Below, piece after piece: positions 8,032 to 14,882 of a stretch of 28,384 nt of DNA. Where the stretch lies: positions 1-28,384 of the forward strand of contig DCGT01000026.1 of assembly GCA_002315315.1 (NCBI GenBank), written 5' to 3'. How positions within the stretch are numbered: position 1 is the first letter of the stretch; every line of letters starts with the position of its first letter. The position numbers and the translations under genes are program-made. The notes under the pieces were generated by a model. The model was not told the DNA's origin. It saw only the letters and a program-made list of their open reading frames with translations, and did not search any database. This DNA is from Faecalibacterium sp. UBA1771 (GTDB taxonomy: Bacteria > Bacillota > Clostridia > Oscillospirales > Ruminococcaceae).

Positions 8032-8103
8032 TTATTTTCGACAAAGTCCGGAAAATGTGTTTAAAGAATTACTCGAAAAAACGCATTGCGGAATATAAAA
8101 AAG

Positions 8104-8166
8104 AAAATGTGAAGCAGGTACGCTTATCGGAGAAATCGTCCGAGAAATGTGCTTGCTTCACATTTT
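8104..8166. terminator. Long hairpin between convergent MFS and TetM-like genes
   Basis: AAAATGTGAAGCAGGTAC (8104-8121) pairs with GTGCTTGCTTCACATTTT (8149-8166) over 18 bp with two G-U wobbles. An inner TCGGA/TCCGA stem fills the loop. A runs and T runs flank it, so it could act as a bidirectional terminator for the MFS gene and the convergent GTPase gene. The stem is long for a plain terminator. Confidence 0.55.
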
Positions 8167-8167
8167 A

Positions 8168-8219
8168 ATTTATCGGAGAAAGCTTCGACTGACCGCCGAG
8201 CTGCGGTCGGTCGATAAAT
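8168..8219. repeat. Second nested inverted repeat
   Basis: Directly after the 8104-8166 hairpin, CGACTGACCGC (8186-8196) pairs with GCGGTCGGTCG (8203-8213) around a 6-base loop with one wobble pair. Flanking ATTTAT (8168-8173) pairs with ATAAAT (8214-8219). A T run (GATTTTTT) follows about 12 bases downstream on the plus strand. It may be a terminator for the flanking genes or part of a compound structure with the first hairpin. Confidence 0.5.
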
Positions 8220-8262
8220 AACTGATTTGATTTTTTCGGCTGAACAGACGAAAGGGGAGCTT

Positions 8263-10215
8263 TTATGTCTGCTCCGTAATTGCACTGCGGCGGAAGAGAA
8301 TCCATTTGTCGAGGTCGAGGGGGTCGACCGAGCGGCGGGCAAGAGTTTCGATTTGACCGTCGCGGCACGGGCGGTATTCCGACAGCGATGACGAATATAC
8401 CCCTCTGCCCGAGGTGAGCGAGCGAAATCTGAGCGGGAAATCCATACTGTCCGCAAGCGGCATGGTGGCGGTCAGTGTAAACTGTCCGTTTTCAATGACG
8501 GGAGAGTCAAATTCGCCGCGCATATCAATTATCTGACCGAGAATTTTGCCGAGCAAATCCTCCGATGCAGTCATGGTGGCGGTGATATACGGCTCCAGCA
8601 GCTGAGAACCGCAGTCGGTCAGCGCGCGCAGAAACGAAACAGGGGTGCAGACGAAGAAATCGAGCGGGTGGGTATGGATGCTGTGACTCATACCGTCGGT
8701 CAGCGTTACGAGCGCGTCGGTGACCTCCCAGCCGTAAATGCCCTGCTGTGCCGTCTCGAAAACACTTGTTTCGACATGGTGCTGATATCGCCTTGCAAGC
8801 GTCCCCTCTTTAATTGCCGAACGGAATTGCAGTCCGCTCCCCTTAGGAAGCGGCTCCATTGTAAGCTCCACGATTGCCCAGCACGGCTTAGGCATAACGT
8901 ATGCCCATTTTCCGACGCCGGTTTTCCTGGGCGTTTCGCGGTATATTACTCTCGGCTCGGAGAATTCCGGATCGAGTCCGAAGCGGCTCGACATAAGCTC
9001 GCGAACTACCTCAAGCTGAATCATTCCGGTTATTTTTATGTAAATCTCTCTTGTAATCGGGTTGACCTCAAGACCGAGCATCGGTTCCTCCTCGGTCAGC
9101 TCGCCGAGAGCATTGAGCACGGCAGGTCGTCTTTGCTCATCCTTCGGCTTTACACCGACGCGAATAATAGCGTCGGTAATACTGACGCGGCGTTCGTCGG
9201 GCAGACTGCCTATGACATCGCCGTTCTTGAAGTCGGTCAAACCTCCGACTGCCGCGATATCGCCCGCATCTATCGCCGACAGGTCGGTGTATTTGCGCCC
9301 GCTGTAACGGCGAAGCTGGGTGATTTTGTTCATCTTGTCGGAATTCGGCACTGCAACGGTGCTTCGCGCTTCAAGCCTGCCGCCGAAAAGACGGATAAAG
9401 CATATTTTACCCATAACCGAATCGTGCATTACACGGAAGATAACGCCGGAAAGCTCATCGGTCTGTGAACGCGATGAATCGGGAAGCAGCTCGGTAATTG
9501 CCGTCAGCAATGTGTCGATGCCGAGCGACAGCTTGGCGCTGACTACAACGGTGGGGAAGATTCTGCGTTCGGTACAGCCTGCGGCGAGCGCCTCGGTGAG
9601 CAGGGTGTCATCCGCGTCACCGTCGGAAAACAGCTTTTCCTCTATTCTCGAATCGAAATCCGCGAGCCTCAGCAGAGTGTCCTCTCGCCGTGAGCCGGTC
9701 AGCGTGCCGACGGTGCAATCGGTGCTTCCTGTGCTCTCCGCACAGTTTATCAGCGCGGTTTTGCCTCCCGTAAGACGATCGAGTGATTTGATTACGGCGT
9801 CTATATCGGCGCCCTCGCGGTCGATTTTATTTATTACAATGACGGTCGGCAGCTTGAGCTTTTCCAAAGCACGCCACAGTACCTCGGTGTACGACTGCAC
9901 TCCCTCAACGGCGGTCACGACAAGCACAGCGCCGTCGAGAGCCGACAGTGAGCGCTCGACCTCACCGGCGAAATCGACATGCCCCGGGGTGTCTACGATG
10001 CATATTTCGTGTCCGTTTACGTTCATTTCGGCACACGCCGCCGATACCGAAATGCCCCTGCTTTTTTCTATATCAAGCCAGTCGGTAGTGGCAGTGCCGT
10101 CATCGACGCTTCCGCTGTTGCGCACCGCGCCGCTTTTATAGAGCAACTGCTCCGTTACAGTTGTTTTGCCCGCATCTACGTGCGCAAAAATTCCTATGTT
10201 GGTACGCTTTCTCAT
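8263..10215 (-). CDS. TetM-like ribosomal-protection GTPase (EF-G paralogue)
   Basis: A 650-residue translation GTPase close in length to Tet(M)/Tet(O) (about 640). G motifs are AHVDAGKTT (residues 11-19), DTPGH (74-78) and NKID (128-131). EF-G-like domains II-V follow. The domain IV segment (EPRVIYRETP, then WAIVELTMEPLPKGSGLQF, and QGIYGWEVTD) aligns well with ribosomal-protection proteins. In those proteins the enzyme binds the ribosome and dislodges tetracycline. Here the domain IV tip normally written YYSPVSTPADF is replaced by MSHSIHTHPLDF, so the drug-site-contacting Ser-Pro-Val is gone. Start ATG at 10215 has GGGAG six bases upstream. It is convergent with an MFS gene and downstream of rubredoxin. 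The protein may be a housekeeping or stress factor or a divergent resistance determinant. Confidence 0.87.
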   Translation of the reverse strand: MRKRTNIGIFAHVDAGKTTVTEQLLYKSGAVRNSGSVDDGTATTDWLDIEKSRGISVSAACAEMNVNGHEICIVDTPGHVDFAGEVERSLSALDGAVLVVTAVEGVQSYTEVLWRALEKLKLPTVIVINKIDREGADIDAVIKSLDRLTGGKTALINCAESTGSTDCTVGTLTGSRREDTLLRLADFDSRIEEKLFSDGDADDTLLTEALAAGCTERRIFPTVVVSAKLSLGIDTLLTAITELLPDSSRSQTDELSGVIFRVMHDSVMGKICFIRLFGGRLEARSTVAVPNSDKMNKITQLRRYSGRKYTDLSAIDAGDIAAVGGLTDFKNGDVIGSLPDERRVSITDAIIRVGVKPKDEQRRPAVLNALGELTEEEPMLGLEVNPITREIYIKITGMIQLEVVRELMSSRFGLDPEFSEPRVIYRETPRKTGVGKWAYVMPKPCWAIVELTMEPLPKGSGLQFRSAIKEGTLARRYQHHVETSVFETAQQGIYGWEVTDALVTLTDGMSHSIHTHPLDFFVCTPVSFLRALTDCGSQLLEPYITATMTASEDLLGKILGQIIDMRGEFDSPVIENGQFTLTATMPLADSMDFPLRFRSLTSGRGVYSSSLSEYRPCRDGQIETLARRSVDPLDLDKWILFRRSAITEQT

Positions 10216-10375
10216 ACTTTTCTCCCGACCGATAATATTTGCTATTTGCTGTTATTTTGAATTATTGCACAAATGCACACCACGCGCAACGGGTTGAGAC
10301 CAAGGTTAACGACTTTGACCGGCGCACAAGGATAAAAACCGTCGTTGACGGGCGGCATAGAATTTATATAAGCAA

Positions 10376-10403
10376 ATACCGCACAGCCGAAGCCGTGCGG
10401 TAT
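10376..10403 (-). terminator. Terminator downstream of rubredoxin
   Basis: ATACCGCAC (10376-10384) pairs perfectly with GTGCGGTAT (10395-10403), with a GC...GC extension into a small loop. On the minus strand it is followed by TTTGCTTATAT, a modest T-rich tail. It lies 18 bp after the rubredoxin stop codon and separates it from the TetM-like gene. The rest of 10216-10375 holds no gene that I can see. Confidence 0.65.
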
Positions 10404-10420
10404 GTTGTCAAAAAATTGAT

Positions 10421-10576
10421 TTACTCGGCGGCAAAGGAATCCTTGCCAACGCCGCACAGAGGGCAGTTAAATGTCTCGGGGACATCCTCCCACTTAGTGC
10501 CGGGAGCAATGCCGTTCTGGGGGTCGCCAAGCTCCTCGTCATAAACATAGCCGCATACAGTACACACATATTTCAT
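10421..10576 (-). CDS. Rubredoxin
   Basis: A 51-residue protein with the two rubredoxin knuckles: YVCTVCGYVYD at the N-terminus and FNCPLCGVGKDSF near the C-terminus. The four cysteines would bind one iron as Fe(Cys)4. The middle (GDPQNGIAPGTKWEDVPETF) is canonical. Rubredoxins are small cytosolic electron carriers, in anaerobes often serving oxygen and peroxide detoxification. Length and ends match stand-alone rubredoxins. The ribosome binding site GGAGG (10594-10590) lies 13 bases before the start, longer than usual. A four-codon frame, ATG ATA CGA ATA TGA, begins two bases after that site, and its stop overlaps the rubredoxin ATG. It was identified by direct translation; the identification is secure. 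Confidence 0.96.
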   Translation of the reverse strand: MKYVCTVCGYVYDEELGDPQNGIAPGTKWEDVPETFNCPLCGVGKDSFAAE

Positions 10577-10610
10577 ATTCGTATCATGACCTCCTTTCGG
10601 TGTTACCGAT

Positions 10611-10616
10611 ATTATA
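10611..10616 (-). promoter_or_regulatory. Candidate -10 element for rubredoxin
   Basis: A perfect TATAAT on the minus strand lies 35 bp before the rubredoxin start. The base run at the expected -35 distance (TGGAAA, 10639-10634) is a poor match, so this is a weak promoter call. Confidence 0.4.
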
Positions 10617-10675
10617 CAGCAATTTTAGAACAATTTCCATATATTAAACAAAAGTTTTATTTCGAAAAATATCCG

Positions 10676-10704
10676 TTTAAATCCGTCGGATAATAGAATA
10701 TAAT
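10676..10704 (+). promoter_or_regulatory. Probable corA-GNAT promoter
   Basis: TTTAAA (10676-10681) and a perfect TATAAT (10699-10704) are separated by 17 bp. Transcription would start near 10711, giving a leader of about 105 nt before corA. That leader contains TCGGG/CCCGA (about 10723-10750) and AAAACAAAT/ATTTGTTTT (10763-10793) hairpins. Confidence 0.6.
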
Positions 10705-10816
10705 GAGTACAATTAATTCCGAGTCGGGCTTCGGAGAGAGGCTGTCCCGATAAGTATTACAAAAAACAAATCGGTATAACGGAAATTTGTTTTATGAGAG
10801 TATCGGAGATTTTAAG

Positions 10817-11644
10817 ATGAAATATAAAATTTTAAATCATCTTGCCGCCGGCGACGACGGCGAAATAGAAATAACGGATTACAAAGGGTGCGGTGAAGAG
10901 GTCGGCGATTTTTACCGGCGCGCAGGCTTTTGCAAGTTTGAGCGAAGGGGAGAAAGACTGGTGGGGTCGTTTTCCACACCCGACGGTCGGCATTTTCTCT
11001 GCACTGTTTCAAAGAACAAATGTAGGTTTGAGGATGAAAACGACTGCGTTAAAAATATATTTGAGCGGCTTTGCGGTGGCAGCTTTGAGACTCCGTCGCT
11101 CGAAACGGTGCTGTCGGCATTTTTTACCGAGCTTATCGACGATGAGCTGGAACGTCTTTATGTAATAGAGCACAAGATTTCATCGCTCGAGACCTCGGTG
11201 CTGGACGGAAGCATTTCGACGTTTCTGCACAAGATGCAGCCGATACGCACCGAGCTTCGCCGACTGCACGGCTATTATACACAGCTTGGAGAATGTGCCG
11301 ACAAGCTGACCGACAGCGGTATATTCGGAGAAACGCAGGCTTTTGTCACGCTGTTTGAGCGATGCTCACGGCTTGCCGCTCAGACGCAGATGCTTCGCGA
11401 TTATTCTTTGCAGGTAAGTGAGCTGTATCAGGCGCAGGTCGATTTGAGACTCAACGGTACAATGAAAACGTTGACGGTGGTTACCTCCGTTTTTCTTCCT
11501 CTGTCGCTGATAACGGGATGGTACGGAATGAACTTTGCAAATATGCCTGAGCTGACATGGAGGTACGGTTACCCGTTTGTCATTGTGATGGCGATTGCGG
11601 CGGCGGTTTGCAGCATACTGTATATAAAAAGGAATAAATTTTGA
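10817..11644 (+). CDS. CorA-family divalent cation transporter, short form
   Basis: A 275-residue protein ending in two hydrophobic segments. The CorA signature is present: YGMNFANMPEL, with the GMN motif at the end of the first membrane helix, followed by a second helix and the basic tail KRNKF. CorA proteins form pentameric Mg2+ (or Co2+/Ni2+, Zn2+) channels in the cytoplasmic membrane. The cytoplasmic part is shorter than the roughly 315-350 residues of classical CorA, mainly at the N-terminus. The middle contains long charged helices (HKISSLETSVLDG, then MQPIRTELRRLHGYY), like the stalk helix. A TTG at 10787 would extend the frame by ten codons but lacks a ribosome binding site; the ATG at 10817 follows CGGAG. 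A GNAT gene follows after one base, so the two are co-transcribed. Confidence 0.85.
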   Translation: MKYKILNHLAAGDDGEIEITDYKGCGEEVGDFYRRAGFCKFERRGERLVGSFSTPDGRHFLCTVSKNKCRFEDENDCVKNIFERLCGGSFETPSLETVLSAFFTELIDDELERLYVIEHKISSLETSVLDGSISTFLHKMQPIRTELRRLHGYYTQLGECADKLTDSGIFGETQAFVTLFERCSRLAAQTQMLRDYSLQVSELYQAQVDLRLNGTMKTLTVVTSVFLPLSLITGWYGMNFANMPELTWRYGYPFVIVMAIAAAVCSILYIKRNKF

Positions 11645-11645
11645 T

Positions 11646-12155
11646 ATGAAAATCAGAGAAACCCGTATCTGTGATATTCCCGATGTAGTGCTGATATTCG
11701 ATTCGGCAAGAAAATTCTTTGTTCAAAACGGTATTCCGCAGTGGACGGAGGGTTTGCCCGACTACCGAACCGTGCTTGATGACATCGAGCGGGGCATATC
11801 CCGAGTTGTGGAGCAGGATGGCAAAATAATTGCAACTGCCGCGTTTCTTTGCGAAGGTGAGCCGACCTACGGAAAAATCGACGGCGAATGGCTGACCGAC
11901 GGCGGTTACTGCGTTATGCACCGCTTTGCCGTGCTTCCCGAATACAAGGGCAGAGGTGTCGCACAGTATATTATGGATTGCGCCGCCGACCTTGCGAGGC
12001 AAAACGGCTTTGCAAGTATACGTATCGACACGCATGAGAGCAACGTCAATATGCGCAGAGCCATCGAAAAATACGGCTTTACATACTGCGGAATTATTCG
12101 GCTTGCCGATGGTGCGCCGAGAATCGCATTTGAAAAAAATAATATGACATTTTGA
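11646..12155 (+). CDS. GNAT-family N-acetyltransferase
   Basis: A 169-residue protein with a GNAT fold. The acetyl-CoA-binding motif A is visible as HRFAVLPEYKGRGVAQYIM (Q/RxxGxG/A form), followed by the motif B region IRIDTHESNVNMRRAIEKYGF, typical of acetyltransferases acting on small molecules or protein N-termini. The N-terminus (KIRETRICDIPDVV) matches the usual first strand and helix. The reaction is transfer of acetyl from acetyl-CoA to an amine; the substrate is unknown. The ATG at 11646 starts one base after the corA stop, so translation is probably coupled. An AT-rich perfect inverted repeat (TGATATAATA-N3-TATTATATCA, 12162-12184) follows the gene. Confidence 0.87.
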   Translation: MKIRETRICDIPDVVLIFDSARKFFVQNGIPQWTEGLPDYRTVLDDIERGISRVVEQDGKIIATAAFLCEGEPTYGKIDGEWLTDGGYCVMHRFAVLPEYKGRGVAQYIMDCAADLARQNGFASIRIDTHESNVNMRRAIEKYGFTYCGIIRLADGAPRIAFEKNNMTF

Positions 12156-12161
12156 TTTTTC

Positions 12162-12184
12162 TGATATAATAATATATTATATCA
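12162..12184. repeat. AT-rich inverted repeat after the GNAT gene
   Basis: A 10-bp perfect inverted repeat (TGATATAATA / TATTATATCA) with a 3-base loop. It contains TATAAT and could be part of a promoter or operator for the zinc-ribbon gene starting at 12233. A -35 at good spacing is not clear. It lacks a T run and is a poor terminator. Confidence 0.4.
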
Positions 12185-12232
12185 GTATATATGCTACTCA
12201 ACAGACACGTACTTTAACAGGAGACAACGATT

Positions 12233-13312
12233 ATGAGTGATACAAAAAGGTACCTGTGTCCCCACTGCGGTGCAGTGCTCAATTACAAGCCGGGAACGCA
12301 GAGCGTGAAGTGCGAAGGGTGCGGAACGGAAATCCCCGTAAACGAGCTGAATGCCGTGGGCGACAGACTTGAATCGGCTTTTGACTGGAAGCAGTTTCGC
12401 AGCTCTTTTGTCCAGAAGGATACAAGCTCCAAGGTTTATCATTGCCAGAGCTGCGGCGCTAAGCTGGAAACCGATGAAAACACAGTCGCCGTGAAATGCC
12501 CTTACTGCGAGGGAAGCACGCTTATCGACGAACGTATGGAGGGCGGTCTGCGTCCCAACGTGATACTCCCGTTCGCCATAACACCCAAGGAGCTTCCCGC
12601 CGCCATCAAGAAGTTTTACAAGAATAAAAAGCTGCTGCCGGGCGGATTTTTCAACAGTAGTGCTTTGAGCAAGATTCAGGGAATTTATGTGCCGTTTTGG
12701 CTGTTCAGCGGCAGAGTTTCTGGTAATCTTACACTTAATGCGACCAAGGTCAGACGCTATTCCGACAGCAACTATGACTATACCGAGACGAGTGAGTTCA
12801 GACTCGAGCGTTCGGGAGAAATGTCGTTTGACAAGATACCTGTAGATGCAAGCGTGAGAATGGATAACAGCACCATGGACTCGCTTGAACCGTTTGATTT
12901 TGAAAAGCTTGCCGATTTTAACGATGCGTATATGTCGGGTTATCTCGCCGACCGCTTCGACAGCGACCCCGAGGCAGAGCTTCCGCGCGGAAACTATCGC
13001 ATGATGAGCAGTGTCGAAAATGCCTTTGTAAATTCGGAATTCGGCTACAATACCGTTCGGGTGGAATCCAACAATATGAAGCTTGACAATGTCGATGTAA
13101 AATACGCTCTGCTACCCGTTTATCTGCTCCACTGTCATTATAATGGCAAAAATTATCCGTATGCCGTAAACGGTCAGACAGGCAAGGTTATAGGCGAGCT
13201 TCCGATAAGCACCGGGCGTGCCGTCACAAGCTTCCTTGCCGCCTTCGGCATAGCTTTTGCCGCCGTCGCCGTTATCTACACAATTTTGTACTTAGGGGGT
13301 TATATACTGTGA
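12233..13312 (+). CDS. Zinc-ribbon membrane protein, TPM-partner type
   Basis: A 359-residue protein with two N-terminal zinc ribbons. The first is CPHCG...CEGCG (about residues 9-34), and the second CQSCG...CPYCEG (about 65-92). A conserved middle follows: NVILPFAITPKELPAAIKKFYKNKK, then GIYVPFWLFSGRVSG. A single hydrophobic segment near the C-terminus (about 330-355) would anchor it in the membrane with the bulk in the cytosol. I recognise the architecture as that of uncharacterised zinc-ribbon proteins that travel with TPM-domain proteins in Firmicutes; no reaction is known. The ATG at 12233 follows AGGAGA. The stop codon overlaps the GTG start of the TPM gene by 4 bp, implying translational coupling and a shared function, perhaps in membrane or envelope stress (inference). 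Confidence 0.78.
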   Translation: MSDTKRYLCPHCGAVLNYKPGTQSVKCEGCGTEIPVNELNAVGDRLESAFDWKQFRSSFVQKDTSSKVYHCQSCGAKLETDENTVAVKCPYCEGSTLIDERMEGGLRPNVILPFAITPKELPAAIKKFYKNKKLLPGGFFNSSALSKIQGIYVPFWLFSGRVSGNLTLNATKVRRYSDSNYDYTETSEFRLERSGEMSFDKIPVDASVRMDNSTMDSLEPFDFEKLADFNDAYMSGYLADRFDSDPEAELPRGNYRMMSSVENAFVNSEFGYNTVRVESNNMKLDNVDVKYALLPVYLLHCHYNGKNYPYAVNGQTGKVIGELPISTGRAVTSFLAAFGIAFAAVAVIYTILYLGGYIL

Positions 13313-14235
13313 AGAAAAAGATATTATCCCTTTTGGCGGTTTTCGCATTGATTTTGTCGTTTGCCGTTTCGGCTTCCGCCGAATCTCTGCCCGATTGGTA
13401 TCCCGATGATATCAGCGGATTTGTCCGTTTTCACAATGATACAGCTCCGCGTGTAGTTGATAATGCCGATATTTTCTACGATTGGCAGGAGGACGAAATG
13501 CTCGACTGGATTGCGGGCATTCGCGATAACCTCGGCTTTGACCTCGTAATATACACCGACGATACCGATTACGGACTCGGTCGCGGTCTGTGCGCCGCCG
13601 ATTTCCACTTCTACGGCGGCTATGGCTTCGGCGATGACTATACCGGAACCGTGCTGTTTATCTGTATGGAGCCGGGCAATCGTGGTTGGTTTACCGCAAC
13701 GAGCGGCGAGTGTATAGGAATTTACACCGATGACGTGCTTAACGGTATAGATGACAAGCTCGAACCGTATATGGTTGCGGGTGCGCAGAACGGCAACGAA
13801 AACGGAGAGTACGGCGAGGGTGTCATCGATTATCTCGGCAATGTTTACGAGCTGTATGAAAATCACAATTTCAAAAAGAACTTTGATACTATGTCAGTCG
13901 GCGATAAGCTGTCCGGTCTTGACATCGGCAATATGTTTATTCTGTCGCTCATTGCCGGTATAGTTTCCGGAGTTATCGTTCTTGTTACAAGACTTTCCGG
14001 TATGAAAAGCATACGCAAGGCGCAGAATGCCGACCGTTACTCGGTGAGGGATTCGTTCCGCCGCGTCGCTCTCAGCGAGCGTCTTGTCGATGTCCATGTT
14101 ACCAGAACGGCAAAACCCAAAAACGAAAGCAGTTCTTCTTCCTCCTCGTCGTCGGGCGGCTCCTTCCACTCCTCGGGCGGCTCCTCCCACTCCTCGGGCG
14201 GAGGAAGCTACGGCGGAGGCGGCAGAAGCTTCTGA
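13309..14235 (+). CDS. TPM-domain protein (YgcG-like), secreted and membrane-anchored
   Basis: A 308-residue protein starting at a GTG that overlaps the upstream stop (GTGA). It has a signal peptide (KKKILSLLAVFALILSFAVSASA, processing near residue 25). A TPM domain follows: VDNADIFYDWQEDEMLDWI...LGFDLVIYTDD...TGTVLFICM (about 45-180). A membrane helix (about 205-228, NMFILSLIAGIVSGVIVLV) leads into a basic segment. The tail is extremely Ser/Gly-rich (SSSSSSSSSGGSFHSSGG... to the end), as in many TPM proteins. TPM domains of this group face the outside. Some plant and bacterial members have been linked to phosphatase or membrane-protein quality-control roles, but the function here is unknown. 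It ends in the terminator at 14269-14298. Confidence 0.85.
   Translation: MKKKILSLLAVFALILSFAVSASAESLPDWYPDDISGFVRFHNDTAPRVVDNADIFYDWQEDEMLDWIAGIRDNLGFDLVIYTDDTDYGLGRGLCAADFHFYGGYGFGDDYTGTVLFICMEPGNRGWFTATSGECIGIYTDDVLNGIDDKLEPYMVAGAQNGNENGEYGEGVIDYLGNVYELYENHNFKKNFDTMSVGDKLSGLDIGNMFILSLIAGIVSGVIVLVTRLSGMKSIRKAQNADRYSVRDSFRRVALSERLVDVHVTRTAKPKNESSSSSSSSSGGSFHSSGGSSHSSGGGSYGGGGRSF
14152..14202 (+). repeat. 21-bp in-frame tandem repeat in the TPM gene tail
   Basis: The unit TCGGGCGGCTCCTTCCACTCC occurs at 14152-14172. A near-identical copy with one change follows at 14173-14193, and a partial third copy at 14194-14202. It encodes the SGGS(F/S)HS part of the Ser/Gly-rich tail. Copy number is likely to vary between strains. 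Confidence 0.75.
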
Positions 14236-14268
14236 TTTCAATTTTCTTACGGCTTTTTGCTTCGGCAA

Positions 14269-14298
14269 ACTCGGCGATTTTCACCGAGTCTGTTTTTT
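14269..14298 (+). terminator. Terminator after the TPM gene
   Basis: ACTCGGCGA pairs with TCACCGAGT (one mismatch, loop TTT), followed by CTGTTTTTT. It ends the zinc-ribbon/TPM transcript. Confidence 0.8.
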
Positions 14299-14307
14299 AA
14301 ACAATAA

Positions 14308-14340
14308 AAAGACAGACTGATAATAAATCAGCCTGTCTTT
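14308..14340 (-). terminator. Terminator of the SGNH-DUF4358 operon
   Basis: AAAGACAG-A-CTGAT and ATCAG-C-CTGTCTTT form a 13-bp stem with one mismatch around a 5-base loop. On the minus strand it runs into TTTTTAT. It lies 78 bp beyond the lipoprotein stop and sits back to back with the TPM terminator. Confidence 0.75.
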
Positions 14341-14417
14341 ACTTTACATTCCTGTTACTGCATATCGGCGTAAGCTTATTTATTTCCGAAATATGCGTTG
14401 ATGTGATTGCCGTCCGA

Positions 14418-14882
14418 TTATCCGAGGTAGCTGTTCAACAGCTTGCCGGCGGCGTTGAAATCCTCTGCTACTATGATGGCGACATACTTACCGCTCTGTT
14501 CGATAACGGCGTTGTCAAGGCGGAAAACAGCCTCCGGTGCATAGCTTTCGAGCGATTCACGCTGACGGTCCACGCGGGCTTCAAGACATTCCTCGACAAT
14601 CTCCGCAGTCTTTTCGTCGGTACACTCGAATACGCCGTATTCCTCGCCGGTAAAGCCGCTGCCTACAAAATAAGTTGCGCTGACATAGTTCTCGGGGTCG
14701 ATTCCGACCTCATTTTTAAGCGCTTTTTCGGAAATCTGCGCCAGATTGGCATCAAAAAACATTGCGTTGCCCGAAAGCTCGGCGAGAAGAGCGTCGGTAT
14801 CGACGGTGACTTCTTTTTTGCCGCAGGCAAACAGAGTGAGCGACATAATCGCAATCAAGAATAATGCTGTAAACTTTTTCAC
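14418..14882 (-). CDS. DUF4358-type lipoprotein
   Basis: A 154-residue protein with a lipoprotein signal peptide: KKFTALFLIAIMSLTLFAC, a lipobox LFAC with Cys20, then GKKE. The mature part (ALLAELSGN...DPENYVSATYFVGSGFTGEEYGVFEC) and the end (YAPEAVFRLDNAVIEQSGKYVAIIVAEDF) resemble the Firmicute DUF4358 family, which has no known function. It would be lipid-anchored on the outer face of the cytoplasmic membrane. Translation starts at a GTG that overlaps the stop of the SGNH gene by 4 bp (GTGA), so the two are coupled. In other Firmicutes this family occurs with SGNH hydrolases and O-acyltransferases of cell-surface polymers. No MBOAT acyltransferase is present in this window. Confidence 0.75.
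   Translation of the reverse strand: MKKFTALFLIAIMSLTLFACGKKEVTVDTDALLAELSGNAMFFDANLAQISEKALKNEVGIDPENYVSATYFVGSGFTGEEYGVFECTDEKTAEIVEECLEARVDRQRESLESYAPEAVFRLDNAVIEQSGKYVAIIVAEDFNAAGKLLNSYLG

Noticed and set aside
8041..8166. Short plus-strand frame after the MFS gene
   Set aside because: Its sequence is composed of the inverted repeat 8104-8166 and has no ribosome binding site; better read as a terminator hairpin.
10787..10816. TTG start extending CorA by ten residues
   Set aside because: It falls inside the 3' arm of a leader hairpin and has no ribosome binding site; the ATG at 10817 has CGGAG upstream.
10711..10816. Mg2+ riboswitch (M-box) upstream of corA
   Set aside because: The leader is too short and the conserved M-box segments are not visible; only simple hairpins are present.
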